From CAYLUN01 sp964386865 (GTDB lineage: Bacteria; Verrucomicrobiota; Kiritimatiellia; RFP12; UBA1067), in contig CAYLUN010000016.1 of assembly GCA_964386865.1 (NCBI GenBank), positions 1 to 64,000 on the forward strand: DNA of 64,000 nt, given 5' to 3'. The position numbers were made by a program, and so were the translations under genes. Below the pieces are notes generated by a model. It worked only from the letters and a program-made list of their open reading frames with translations. It ran no database searches and was not told the DNA's origin. This document shows, in pieces, positions 18,201 to 26,149 of the stretch. Within the stretch, counting starts at the first letter, position 1, and each line of letters begins with the position of its first letter.

Positions 18201-19254
18201 TCTCGCCTGACTTGATGGTGTCGCGACCGTGTTCGATCTGTCCGATGCCGTAGTGGCGAGTGTAGTGTGAAAGGTAGGCCAAGTCGCATCGGTCGACCGT
18301 ACACGCCGACGATTCCGCGAGCAGCATGGAGGCGGCGCGAACCGCCAGCCCCTCGATCCGGATGTGCTCGCGCCCGCTCAGGTCGAAGGCCAACTGCCGC
18401 CGCTTCGCCTCCACGGCCTGCGGCGCTCGCCCGTCGGGCGTCATCAGGTAGAGCGTGTGCTCCTGCCAATGCCATTCGCCCGGCGCGTCCAAGGCGTGCA
18501 GGTGGCCCACGATCATGCCCCGCCCCTCCTCATGCTCCTGCGAGAAGTTGCCGCCGTACGCATTGCCGAACCACCAGCCCTGCGTACGGTCGCCCACGAG
18601 AATCTCGCCCGGCTTCGAGCTTTCGATCACGCCGGTCTGCGCGCACCACCCCTCGAAGTGCACGCCGCAGTAGAGCGCCCCTTTCCAATAGTCCGCCGGC
18701 TGCCCGTCGAGCAGCTTGCTCACGATCCTTCCGGGCTGGCTGACGCGCGTTTCCCGCGGAATCGAGAACTCGCCATAGGTCGGCCACAGCGGAGACAGGT
18801 CGGCCACCGGAAGCTCCAGCCCGGGCGCAGCGGCATTCGGGAAGCGCGCTTCGACCAGCACCCGCCCGTTGCAGAAGACCTGGTTGCGCCCGAGGCCCAG
18901 CGTCCACGGCATCGCCGCCCTCCACATGCCGTTCGAGCACGCCGTCCATCCCGTCACCGGGTCGCATCCGCTCACGCTGACGCGCTCGCCTCGATACGCT
19001 TTCACGGTGATCGGCTTGCCAGCCAACCCGCTGCGCGGGAACGTCACGGTCTCGCGGTACGTTCCGCCCCGGATCAGGCAGGTGTCGCCCGACTGGAGCC
19101 GGTCCACCGCCGCCTGAATCGTCGCGAGCGGCTTCGCCTTCGTTCCGGGATTCGCATCAGACCCTTGCGCCGACACGTAGCACTCGGCGGCGACGGCCGT
19201 TCCCGCCGCTAGCGCAGCGAGAACGCCAATAGAAATGACCGTTTTTCGGATCAT
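15286..19254 (-). CDS. Large secreted right-handed beta-helix protein with CBM9-like and LamG-like domains
   Basis: About 1,322 residues from the ATG at 19254 (GAGGTG ribosome site); the frame stays open upstream to 19785 but there it overlaps the FAD-oxidoreductase gene. The signal peptide 'MIRKTVISIGVLAALAAGTA' is followed by 'CYVSAQGSDANPGTKAKPL' and a parallel beta-helix with 'RIEGLAVRAASMLLAESSA', 'HSAGTGFHLRGYHHTIHN' and 'DVHHNLFW'. A carbohydrate-binding family-9-like domain follows ('VDGNLKEWTGRAVELTYS', 'WTCEWRIPFEVFG'), then a C-terminal concanavalin-like domain ('AVWLDASDAARVERD', 'FLNGHVSEILVFARALT'). The fold is shared by polysaccharide lyases and epimerases. It is the last gene of the nine-gene run, 20 bases after the FAD oxidoreductase. 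Confidence 0.85.
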   Translation of the reverse strand: MIRKTVISIGVLAALAAGTAVAAECYVSAQGSDANPGTKAKPLATIQAAVDRLQSGDTCLIRGGTYRETVTFPRSGLAGKPITVKAYRGERVSVSGCDPVTGWTACSNGMWRAAMPWTLGLGRNQVFCNGRVLVEARFPNAAAPGLELPVADLSPLWPTYGEFSIPRETRVSQPGRIVSKLLDGQPADYWKGALYCGVHFEGWCAQTGVIESSKPGEILVGDRTQGWWFGNAYGGNFSQEHEEGRGMIVGHLHALDAPGEWHWQEHTLYLMTPDGRAPQAVEAKRRQLAFDLSGREHIRIEGLAVRAASMLLAESSACTVDRCDLAYLSHYTRHYGIGQIEHGRDTIKSGETGIYISGRDNAFLNCSVRHSAGTGFHLRGYHHTIHNCRIDEVSYVGHYLNAITDAVTDFGDYENRLIGGHVITFNTMCNAGRHFFNFNGNGTSQASRNRGPMDYAATLFAHNHLFNGMLLTRDAGFLSGYFCSGGTLNGQSSQVAYNVMHDCYDLSAMRWNKLGMVYLDEGTCNVDVHHNLFWAAPGSLQRDMWFNTCCVGVREYENVFHGLFTRSCAELREEDFPDGRPFRFGHDFAASPALPAWPQLSSQTFEASRLATAPGRAAKAPEGLSGLKDGDWFSVEPADVRAGWHSAVLRVASAVKEMNTDRSARVTPRHHRATDPLVLEAKHNDGTREKMRMQWTFFYNVEDGAWVRYARVPLGDGYRRIRAVYGKDSAEPWRLEVRLDRVDGPLVGSADLAQSDRARASHVQIYREAVVPLSPEATGTRDVFLVFRSEGGQPAADFEYLRFEQYRGELPLLKNEVKLEVRAGSKDGPKLGEFYPRYTGGASQPREFVATLEPAQGASALFVVVRSALAQPIGVVEGLRLERGAASNVWTGIGVPPRRTWWGLGKSVLPEAVNRPQSKPAERYREMGGPRPFCRAVRLAAAPEVDGNLKEWTGRAVELTYSREGVAATGAVAQAWYGYDAKALYVAVRVPMRDPKALVSAGHRWGGTDGIEVALRRADAEQSVPTLSLRGWPDGHFIAPDVAGVSEPIRARLATSVTYRAAVGDGAWTCEWRIPFEVFGDTQPALMNGNIAVRITAEDVWRVWRMDSGATYDLRNGGTVILDAQESMLPVRLRDALAVWLDASDAARVERDAAGGVRLWKDRSGSGRDAVQGEERFRPVYRPGGLDGKPSVQFEESRLTRLQLPDLSDQPMTATVFAVVSNREPGLPQNSNPRIFTSSNGKEYDYLCGISCNLPGMQTGGPRIITFDAKDRWAKQVRVGCFSPNLQTFLNGHVSEILVFARALTAEERVLVSAYLTGKWDL

Positions 19255-19274
19255 GTGAACACCTCGTTTTCTGA

Positions 19275-20729
19275 TCACCCTTTCTCCTGCACGCTCTCCA
19301 GATACGCGCCGTCCTTCCGCAACTGCGCCTGCAGGGCGCGCACGTCCACCTGCGCCATATCCACGCTCGCGCCGAGCGCCAGCGCCGCGCACGTGCCCAC
19401 GCCCTGCCCCATCACCATGCAGTGCGACTGCAGCCGCACCGAAGCGTGCGCCTCGTGCGTGGAGGAGGCGCAGCGCCCCACCACCGCGAGGTTCGGGATC
19501 TGCGCGTTCAGGCACATCCCGAGCGGGATATGGTAGCTCTCGCCAACCGGCGGCATGGTCTCGGCCTTCTGATCCACCCACGTCGTGTGGCCTGTGCCCT
19601 TGGGGTCGTGGATGTCGATCATCCAGAACCCGTGGCCGATGGCGTCCGGCTGCTTGACGGCCTTGACCACCATCTGCGCGTCCAGCGTCTTCAGCCCGCG
19701 GACGCGCCGCGACTCGCGGACGCCGAGCCCGAAGCCCATCTGATTGACTTCCGCGTCTTCGAAGCCCGGCATCTCTTTGCGCCACAGGTCAACGTACTGG
19801 TAGACCTGCTCGCGGCCCTGCGCAGAGATGCGCGTCAGACCCTCCTCGTCCAGCGGATTGCCTGCCACCGGGCACATGTTGTACGACACCACGGGATCGC
19901 GTGGCGTGCGCAGATAGGACCGGGCAGCCATTTCCAGAAACTGCGGGAACCTGCCCTCGTCGCGAAGCTTCTTCATCAGGCTGAAGACGCGCTCCGCCTC
20001 TTCAGGATGGGCGCTGGCCTTGGCCGCAACGAGCCCCTGCAACCGGAACATCATGGTCATGCCCTGCACGCCTCCGTCACTGGCTCTGCCGAAATCGAAA
20101 AGCACGCCCGCGTTCGCGGCGAGATCGCCGTCGCCCGTGGCGTCAATAAAGATCTTTCCGCGCACCGCCTTGCGCCCGGTCTTGGTGTCCACCAGCACCG
20201 CGCGGATGCGGCCTTCAGCCACCACCGATTCCACTGCCGTGAGGTTACAGAACACGCGCACGCCCGCGTCCTTCAGCATGCGGTCGAACACGACGCGCAT
20301 GCCGGTGGAGTCGAACTCATGAGTTTCCGGCCGCTTCGGAAAATCCGCCATTCGGCGCACGAAGCGCCCGCCGCGCTCCACCGCCTCCTGCACAAAGCCG
20401 ACTATCACCTGCTTGGTGCGGTCGCTAGTGTGCCAGATGTTGACCAGCGCGTTGGTGGCCATGCCGCCGAGGCTAGGCCAGCGCTCGAGCAGGATCACTC
20501 GCGCGCCGCGGCGGGCCGCGCAATACGCCGCAGCGATGCCCGCCGTGCCTCCGCCGCAGACCACGACGTCGGCTTCGGCCAACACCGGCAGGCGCCGCTC
20601 GGGCACCACAATCTCTCCGCGTTTCGCTTCGCCCGCGGCGCCCCTTGCAGGCGCAGCAGCGGCGCCGGCGAGCGCCGCGAGGCTGCCGCCCGACGCTCCC
20701 AGCACAAACAGGCGTCTCGACGTCTTCAT
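19275..20729 (-). CDS. Exported FAD-dependent oxidoreductase
   Basis: A 484-residue flavoprotein of the FAD_oxidored type. The N-terminus 'MKTSRRLFVLGASGGSLAAL' looks like a twin-arginine signal. The dinucleotide-binding region 'VVCGGGTAGIAAAYCAARRG' is at about residues 56-75, followed by 'LLERWPSLGGMATNALV', and 'GKIFIDATGDGDLAANAG' is the second FAD-contacting region typical of this family. The start overlaps the upstream small gene by four bases (ATGA, 20729-20726), so translation is coupled. Related exported flavoproteins are common in Planctomycetes and Verrucomicrobiota next to polysaccharide genes; the donor is not known. The nearby heptaheme cytochrome is a possible electron partner (inference). 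Confidence 0.88.
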   Translation of the reverse strand: MKTSRRLFVLGASGGSLAALAGAAAAPARGAAGEAKRGEIVVPERRLPVLAEADVVVCGGGTAGIAAAYCAARRGARVILLERWPSLGGMATNALVNIWHTSDRTKQVIVGFVQEAVERGGRFVRRMADFPKRPETHEFDSTGMRVVFDRMLKDAGVRVFCNLTAVESVVAEGRIRAVLVDTKTGRKAVRGKIFIDATGDGDLAANAGVLFDFGRASDGGVQGMTMMFRLQGLVAAKASAHPEEAERVFSLMKKLRDEGRFPQFLEMAARSYLRTPRDPVVSYNMCPVAGNPLDEEGLTRISAQGREQVYQYVDLWRKEMPGFEDAEVNQMGFGLGVRESRRVRGLKTLDAQMVVKAVKQPDAIGHGFWMIDIHDPKGTGHTTWVDQKAETMPPVGESYHIPLGMCLNAQIPNLAVVGRCASSTHEAHASVRLQSHCMVMGQGVGTCAALALGASVDMAQVDVRALQAQLRKDGAYLESVQEKG

Positions 20730-20977
20730 CGTTTGCCCTCCTGCTTCTGGCGTTGCACAGGCATCGGCTCAACGAGCCCGAAGGCCTGTTTTGTGATGCG
20801 GTAGCCGGGCTCGCCTCCGACGGTGATACGCTGGCCGCCGTAGATGCGGTCAAAGAGCTCCGCCCGCAAAATCTCTTGGTTGCTTTGAGCCGTCGACACC
20901 TCGCCGGCAGCAGCGCGTTGGCTAGCCGCCGTGAGCGCAAAAGCGCCCCAAAGCGCCATCATGTACGTTGGCCTCAT
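20726..20977 (-). CDS. Small secreted protein of unknown function
   Basis: An 83-residue protein starting MRPTYMMALWGAFALTAA. A signal peptide ends near 'SQRAAAGE', leaving about 60 mature residues including 'ELFDRIYGGQRITVGGEP' and 'GYRITKQAFGLVEPMP', with a basic C-terminus. Both ends are translationally coupled: ATGA overlaps with the AlgJ/X-like gene upstream (20977-20974) and with the FAD oxidoreductase downstream (20729-20726). I do not recognise a family. The double coupling argues that it is a real gene made in step with its neighbours, perhaps a small periplasmic subunit. Confidence 0.7.
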   Translation of the reverse strand: MRPTYMMALWGAFALTAASQRAAAGEVSTAQSNQEILRAELFDRIYGGQRITVGGEPGYRITKQAFGLVEPMPVQRQKQEGKR

Positions 20978-22119
20978 GGTCTGTTTCCTTTGGGAAACCA
21001 AATGAGCGGCCAGCCCTCTGCTCCGAGGCGCAGGTCGCGCTCGACAAACTCCCAGACGACGACGCGCTTGCCTGCAAGCAGGCTCGAACGCCGGCACAGG
21101 TCCTGGCGCACGAGCGTCGATGCGCCGCCGTCGTTCACGATGCTGGACAGCGGCGTGCCCAGCGCGCGTGCGAGGTGCGCGACAAAGCCAGCCTGCCCAG
21201 GATCGTCCTGCTCGTAAATTCGCAAGAAGCTGTCCCCCATCACGAGAACGGCAGATAACGGGTCATCAGTATACAACTTTCGATCCGCCGCGCGAAAGAT
21301 CTGTTCAGCCCTGAAGCCTTCGGGCGCAAGATACGCTTCGATCGGCGGCGAGCGCAGCATCCGCACCAGATCGCCGTGGCGCTGCACGCCAACGGGACGC
21401 AGGCCGTATTCGACCCCGCCACGAGCCAGCCAGCCGCGAGCCGCAATGTGCTCGGCCACCGCATCCGCCGCCACCTGCATGCCGTGGGGCGCCCAGTGGC
21501 TGTCCTGTGCCAGATAGAGCCCCTTATCAGAGCGTTGCCGCTCTCGCCGAAAGCGCGTGAACAGGTCAACAACCTCTATGCCTGACTGCTCGCAGAGCGC
21601 GAAGAACGAGCGAGTTTCCGCTCCCACTAGTCCTCGTCCTGTCGCTGATGAGCAGTAGGGCTCAAGCCGGTCCGGATAGACGCTCTCCTTGTTAGGCACG
21701 GGCAGGAGCAACAGGCGGATGCCCCTCGCCGCCAGCTGATCACGGAGGTTCAACACAGCGGCAAACGCCTCGCGCGCCGATGCGTCGCCAGCGCGCGGGC
21801 GCTGCGTCAGGAACGACACGCCCGGCTGGTAGAAGAGCCATCCTTCGCGGCCGACCAGCGCCTTCTCTCCCGCCTCTCGGAGGCCGAAGAACTGCGCGGC
21901 CTGCATCCACGGCCTCGCGGCTTGCGCGGTGACGCTGGCGCGCTCCAGCTCCTTCTCAAACGCGCGCAGGTTCGCTTGAGTGGGCCGCCTCGCAAACAAC
22001 TCGCAGATCTGCGGCCGCTCGCCGCGCCGGGCCTCCACCAGCGACTGCAGCAGCGGCACGAACACCAGCATGAGCAGAAACACGGCGATCAGCGCGCGGT
22101 TATGGACGGCGGTTTTCAT
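20974..22119 (-). CDS. AlgJ/AlgX-like SGNH-type O-acetyltransferase partner
   Basis: A 381-residue membrane-anchored periplasmic protein. One N-terminal span ('ALIAVFLLMLVFVPLLQSL') is followed by an ALGX/ALGJ SGNH-hydrolase-like domain: 'GREGWLFYQPG' (about 90-100), 'LLLPVPNKESVYPD', the catalytic pair in 'LAQDSHWAPHG' (Asp206, His208) and the nucleophile serine in 'VLVMGDSFLR' (Ser297). In alginate and cellulose acetylation systems such proteins pass acetyl groups from an MBOAT protein to the exported polymer. The MBOAT gene is immediately upstream: its TAG stop directly abuts this ATG. The pair is therefore a complete AlgI/AlgJ-type module. Confidence 0.88.
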   Translation of the reverse strand: MKTAVHNRALIAVFLLMLVFVPLLQSLVEARRGERPQICELFARRPTQANLRAFEKELERASVTAQAARPWMQAAQFFGLREAGEKALVGREGWLFYQPGVSFLTQRPRAGDASAREAFAAVLNLRDQLAARGIRLLLLPVPNKESVYPDRLEPYCSSATGRGLVGAETRSFFALCEQSGIEVVDLFTRFRRERQRSDKGLYLAQDSHWAPHGMQVAADAVAEHIAARGWLARGGVEYGLRPVGVQRHGDLVRMLRSPPIEAYLAPEGFRAEQIFRAADRKLYTDDPLSAVLVMGDSFLRIYEQDDPGQAGFVAHLARALGTPLSSIVNDGGASTLVRQDLCRRSSLLAGKRVVVWEFVERDLRLGAEGWPLIWFPKGNRP

Positions 22120-23529
22120 CTAGAATTGAAAATAGAGAAACGGGTTCAGCGTTTGCGTAAACATCGCGATCAGCGCGAGCGCGAAAGCGGGCACGAGCAC
22201 GAGCACCTTCGGCCGCGACAGCGAGGCCGACCACTCGTAAGCCTGAAGCGGCGCCAGCACGCCGAGCACGGCGACAGCCACGATCGCCAGCTTGCCGGGC
22301 GCAGCGAGCTGCGCCAGCAGCAGCGCCGTGGTTCCGTCCGGCCGCCCGCAGCCGAAGAGCGCGCCGAAGTAGGCCAGCGCATCAGGCAGAGTCTCCGAGC
22401 GGAACCAGACCCAGGAGAAGAGCACAAGCACGAACGTCAGGCCGACGCGCGCCAGATGAGGCAGCCGCTGGTAGACGGGCTTGCGGCCGGCCCAGCGCTC
22501 CGCGACGAGCAGGCAGCCGTGGTACGCGCCCCACACGACGAACGTCCAATTCGCGCCGTGCCACAGCCCGCCCAGCAGCATTACGATGGCGAGGTTGGCG
22601 TAAGTGCGCGCGCGGCCGAGCCGGTTGCCGCCCAGCGTCACATAGAGGTAGTCGCGCAGGAAGGTGCTCAGCGAGATGTGCCAGCGCCGCCAGAAGTCGG
22701 TGATACTGTCGGCGTGGTACGGCGCGTTGAAGTTCCGCTGGAACTCGAAGCCGAACATGCGGCCCAGCCCGACCGCCATGTCGGAGTAGCCCGAAAAGTC
22801 GAAGTAGATTTGCAGCGCATAGGCCACCACGCCCAGCCACGCCGCCGGAGCGCTCAGCGCCTGCGCGCCGAACGCGGCGTCAGCCACCGCGCCGATGGGG
22901 TTGGCCAGCAGCACCTTCTTGGCGAAGCCGAGCACGAACAGCGCCACGCCCGAGGCGAAGCGGTCTGCGGTGTGTGACCGGTCGCAGAGGTCGTGCGCGA
23001 TCGTGTTGTAGCGGATGATCGGGCCGGCGATGGACTGGGGAAACAGCGCGATGTAGCAGGCGAAGTCGGTGAAGGAGCGCGCGGCTGGCGCGACCCTGCG
23101 GTACACGTCGATGGCGTAGCTCAGCGCGTGGAAGATGTAGAACGAGATGCCGATCGGCAGGATGATCTGCCAGACACGCACGCCCTCCGCCCCAAGGCAA
23201 GCGAGCACGTGGTTCATATTGGCCTGGAAAAAGCCGCAATACTTGAAGAAGCCCAGCAGCCCGAGGCTCACGACGATCGCGGCCGTGACGGCGGCGCGCC
23301 GCTGCCGCTCCGACGCGCCGGGGCGCGCGATCAGCAGCCCGCTCGCATAGTTGACCGCCGTCACAAAGAACATCAGCAAGACGAACCAGGGATTCCACCA
23401 CCCGTAAAAAAGGTAACTGGTCAGCAGCAGCCAGAGGTTGCGCCAGGCCGAGCGGGCCGGAAGCGCATAGTAGCCAGCCAGCACCGCCGGCAAGAAGTAG
23501 AACACGAAGATGTATGACGTAAAGACCAT
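22120..23529 (-). CDS. MBOAT-family membrane O-acyltransferase (AlgI-like)
   Basis: A 469-residue multi-span inner-membrane acyltransferase. 'FVFYFLPAVLAGYYALP' opens TM1 in the usual AlgI manner. 'IILPIGISFYIFHALSYA', 'GYSDMAVGLGRMFGFEFQ', 'WRRWHISLSTFLRDYLYV' and 'LLGGLWHGANWTFVVWG' are family signatures; the last contains the catalytic histidine. Length matches AlgI/DltB-like proteins. It is six bases downstream of the lipoprotein gene and directly abuts the AlgJ/X-like gene, with which it should move acetyl groups across the membrane for polysaccharide O-acetylation. The polymer is unknown; no polysaccharide synthase lies in the window. Confidence 0.92.
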   Translation of the reverse strand: MVFTSYIFVFYFLPAVLAGYYALPARSAWRNLWLLLTSYLFYGWWNPWFVLLMFFVTAVNYASGLLIARPGASERQRRAAVTAAIVVSLGLLGFFKYCGFFQANMNHVLACLGAEGVRVWQIILPIGISFYIFHALSYAIDVYRRVAPAARSFTDFACYIALFPQSIAGPIIRYNTIAHDLCDRSHTADRFASGVALFVLGFAKKVLLANPIGAVADAAFGAQALSAPAAWLGVVAYALQIYFDFSGYSDMAVGLGRMFGFEFQRNFNAPYHADSITDFWRRWHISLSTFLRDYLYVTLGGNRLGRARTYANLAIVMLLGGLWHGANWTFVVWGAYHGCLLVAERWAGRKPVYQRLPHLARVGLTFVLVLFSWVWFRSETLPDALAYFGALFGCGRPDGTTALLLAQLAAPGKLAIVAVAVLGVLAPLQAYEWSASLSRPKVLVLVPAFALALIAMFTQTLNPFLYFQF

Positions 23530-23535
23530 GCCGCG

Positions 23536-24006
23536 CTAATCCGCGTCGTTTGTCCAGACCGCCCAGTAGCTCGGCCCTTCGTGCTTTCCGAAGTACTTGT
23601 CCACAATGCCGCCCATGAAATGATCGTCCATCGGCGTCTCAAGCGCCAGGCGCTGCACCTGTCCGGCGCGGAACTGGCGCGCATCGCCGCCGATTCCGGG
23701 CACGCGCTTATCCGCGGCCTCGGCGCGCGGCTTCCACGGGTTGTAGTGGCCGACATAGATCACCGCCCCCTTTTCCAGCGAGCCCCTGTGAACGGACACC
23801 ACCTCGTACTTGAGAATCGTCGCGTAGTCGTACAGTTCGCGAAAGAAGACGGCGCCCTCCGGCACCTCCGCCAGCCGCGCAGTGACCTCGACCGTGCCCT
23901 TTGTCTTCACTTTCTCGTCTTCGCCCGTCTTCGCCTTTCCCCCGCAGCCGGCGAGAATGAGCGAAACGGTGAACATCAGCGTGAATCGTGTGAGGTTGCT
24001 TTTCAT
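23536..24006 (-). CDS. Putative lipoprotein of unknown function
   Basis: A 156-residue protein with a lipoprotein signal ending 'SLILAGCGG' (lipobox LAGC). The mature part has a lysine/glutamate-rich linker ('KAKTGEDEKVKTKG') and then a compact domain beginning 'VEVTARLAEVPEGAVFF', with 'LKYEVVSVHRGSLEKGAVI' and a C-terminal 'EGPSYWAVWTNDAD'. I do not recognise the family. The start overlaps the TolB-like gene upstream by ATGA (24006-24003), and the MBOAT gene follows after six bases, so it is embedded in the operon. Its place suggests a periplasm-facing accessory protein. Confidence 0.75.
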   Translation of the reverse strand: MKSNLTRFTLMFTVSLILAGCGGKAKTGEDEKVKTKGTVEVTARLAEVPEGAVFFRELYDYATILKYEVVSVHRGSLEKGAVIYVGHYNPWKPRAEAADKRVPGIGGDARQFRAGQVQRLALETPMDDHFMGGIVDKYFGKHEGPSYWAVWTNDAD

Positions 24007-25022
24007 TGTTTGTCCTCCTTCAGGCCAGCAGGCGACTCACCCGCTGTCCAGTGCGGCTCCCAGCCCGGATCCAGATCTAAACGTAAGCTGCGCTTCGCGT
24101 CCGGAAACCGCTTGCGCAGCGTGACTTCCTCATCGCCGAGCATGGGCGCGTCAGCGACGCGGATCAGCGCCAGCGTGGTCCGCTTGTGGTCCACGCGGCC
24201 AAGGTCTTCTTCGCTCCGCGAAAAGAGCAGGTAGCGCCCGTCCGGCGACGCGCAGGCTCCGTAAATGTGCCGCCCGGCCTCAGCATACAGCATGCGTTTC
24301 TCGCGGCCGTCGGCGGCTGCCTCCCACAGCTCGGCGCGTCCGCCCTCATGCGGCACAATGCCGCGCGCGTAAACGACATGCTGCGAATCCGGCATCCAGT
24401 CGGGCGTGCAATTGTAGCGCTCGGTCTCGCTGACGGCGCTGATGTCGCCCGTGTCGCCCCGCAGGCATCCGATGTTCCAGTACGGGCCGAGGCCGTTGGC
24501 CGTACCCACGAAGCGCGTGCCGTCCGGCGACCACACGAGCTGCTGCACCAGGCCTTTGCGCGCATACGTCTGAAGCGCCTGGCGTGTCGTCACGTCCACG
24601 ACCTGAATGCCCGCCGGCATCAAGACGGTGACCGCGCGCCCGTCCGGCGACCAAGAGGCCCACGGGCATCCGGCGCCGAAGCTCACGGCGTGAGCGCCGT
24701 TCGAATCAGCAAGCACAAGCTCGAAGGTTCCGTACGTGTTGTTGTCCACAGGCTCTCTCGACGGCATCCTGTAATACAGCAGGCGCCTGCCGTCCGGAGA
24801 GAAGCGCACCCCCGCCTCGTTGTACTCGCGCGTGTCGGTCAGCTTGTGCCTGCCGGAGCCGTCGGGCCGCATGCGGAACAGGTCCCAGTCACCTGCCTCC
24901 GTCGCCGCGCTGAAGGCGATCCAGCCGAGCCTGGCCACCTCGCGCGCAAGAACGTCCGCAGGCGGTTCAGCCGCACGCGCCACGCAGCACATGCCGACAA
25001 ATAGGGCTAGGACGCTTCTCAA
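24003..25022 (-). CDS. Exported TolB-like (PD40/WD40-like) beta-propeller protein, copy B
   Basis: About 339 residues if started at the TTG at 25022, which overlaps the upstream stop as TTGA and has a GGGGGAG site about ten bases before it. That start gives a clean signal peptide ('RSVLALFVGMCCVARA'); an ATG at 25070 is possible but leaves a poor N-terminus. PD40-type propeller blades are visible: 'GDWDLFRMRPDGSGRHKL', 'VRFSPDGRRLLYY', 'ASWSPDGRAVTVLM', 'LVWSPDGTRFVGTANG', 'CASPDGRYLLFSRS'. The tandem neighbour (25019-26050) has the same layout and closely similar opening and closing segments ('GWIAFSAATEAGDWDLF', 'PGWEPHWT'), so the two are paralogues from a local duplication. Confidence 0.82.
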   Translation of the reverse strand: MRSVLALFVGMCCVARAAEPPADVLAREVARLGWIAFSAATEAGDWDLFRMRPDGSGRHKLTDTREYNEAGVRFSPDGRRLLYYRMPSREPVDNNTYGTFELVLADSNGAHAVSFGAGCPWASWSPDGRAVTVLMPAGIQVVDVTTRQALQTYARKGLVQQLVWSPDGTRFVGTANGLGPYWNIGCLRGDTGDISAVSETERYNCTPDWMPDSQHVVYARGIVPHEGGRAELWEAAADGREKRMLYAEAGRHIYGACASPDGRYLLFSRSEEDLGRVDHKRTTLALIRVADAPMLGDEEVTLRKRFPDAKRSLRLDLDPGWEPHWTAGESPAGLKEDKQ

Positions 25023-26050
25023 GGCCTCGTTTCTCCCCCGCCTGCAGGCGCTTCGCTGAAGGTCCAGCACGGCTCCCAGCCCGAGGGCAGTGCCAGCACG
25101 GGGCCGGCCTTTGCCGCACGATAATTCGCCCGCAGCGCCGAGCTCGCGCCGCCGATGATCGGCGCGTCCGCGAGCCGCATCAGCCCCATCGGCGCGCCGC
25201 CGCTACCCGGATCCCCGTCCTCCTGTGGATTCCCTGTGAACAGCACGTACTTCCCGTCCGGCGAAACATGCCCGCCGTAAACGTGCCGCCCGTCTTCGCC
25301 GTACACAAGCTGAGGAATTCGGCCGTCGGCACTGTTGCGCCAGAGCTGCGTCCAGCCATGGCCGTTGTTGACCCCCTGCCCCGGCGGACGCCAAGAAAAG
25401 ATGACGTTCTGGCCGTCCGGGAACCAGTCCGGCGTGCAGCAGTTGAGCTTGTTCACCAGCAACGCCTCGCCGCTGGCAAAGTTCATGCGCGCCACGCTCC
25501 AGCTCTCGCCGAAGGAGTTGGCCACGCCCACCAGCCACTGCCCGTCGGGCGACCAGGTCGGCTGCTGGAAGAAACCCTTCCTTGGAAAAGTGCGCACCGT
25601 CTGGCCGCTCGCCGCATCTACGATGCTGAACCCTTTTGGCGACAGACAGAGCAGCTGCTTGCCATCCGGGCTCCAGCTCGCCCAGGGGTGCTGCCCTTCT
25701 GCACCGAGCGCCTTCGGCTGCGAGCCATCGCGGCGAGCCAAGAGCAGCACGCCCTGCTCCCCGTGGCGGTTGTTGTCGAACTTCTCAGCACGCGGGATGC
25801 GCCGGAACAGCAGCATGGAGCCGTCGGGCGAGAACCGCAACAAGCCTTCGTTTGAGCCCGGCGTCCGCGTGATGTTGCGCACCGCGCGCCCGTCCGGCCG
25901 GCACTCGAAAAGATCCATGTCCCCCTTCTCGGTGAGGGCGGCATAAGCGATCCACCCCCTGTCGCGCACCTCGGCGCGCAAGTCGTCTACGCCCGACGAC
26001 CTCGCCAAGCTCGCAGCCCCGACAGCAATCACAAGCGCACGCGTTAACAT
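25019..26050 (-). CDS. Exported TolB-like (PD40/WD40-like) beta-propeller protein, copy A
   Basis: A 343-residue exported propeller with signal 'MLTRALVIAVGAASLARS'. Blades include 'GDMDLFECRPDGRAVRNI', 'LRFSPDGSMLLFRR', 'ASWSPDGKQLLCLS', 'PTWSPDGQWLVGVANS', 'HVSPDGKYVLFTGN', and the C-terminus 'LPSGWEPCWTFSEAP' parallels copy B. The ATG has a GGGGAGG ribosome site. It follows the cytochrome gene by 99 bases and overlaps copy B by TTGA. PD40 propellers commonly bind proteins or glycans in the periplasm; no catalytic residues are apparent. Confidence 0.84.
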   Translation of the reverse strand: MLTRALVIAVGAASLARSSGVDDLRAEVRDRGWIAYAALTEKGDMDLFECRPDGRAVRNITRTPGSNEGLLRFSPDGSMLLFRRIPRAEKFDNNRHGEQGVLLLARRDGSQPKALGAEGQHPWASWSPDGKQLLCLSPKGFSIVDAASGQTVRTFPRKGFFQQPTWSPDGQWLVGVANSFGESWSVARMNFASGEALLVNKLNCCTPDWFPDGQNVIFSWRPPGQGVNNGHGWTQLWRNSADGRIPQLVYGEDGRHVYGGHVSPDGKYVLFTGNPQEDGDPGSGGAPMGLMRLADAPIIGGASSALRANYRAAKAGPVLALPSGWEPCWTFSEAPAGGGETRP

Positions 26051-26149
26051 GATTCCTCCCCATCTTCTGCGGCCTGCTGGTCAGCCGGCCCCTCCACACA
26101 CGCCCACAGCCCGCCACGCACTCCTTTTTAGCCGCCCGCCGCCGTCTAG

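Noticed and set aside
19255..19785. Upstream extension of the beta-helix protein by about 177 codons
   Set aside because: It overlaps the C-terminal third of the FAD oxidoreductase in another frame, and the internal ATG at 19254 has both a ribosome site and a clean signal peptide.
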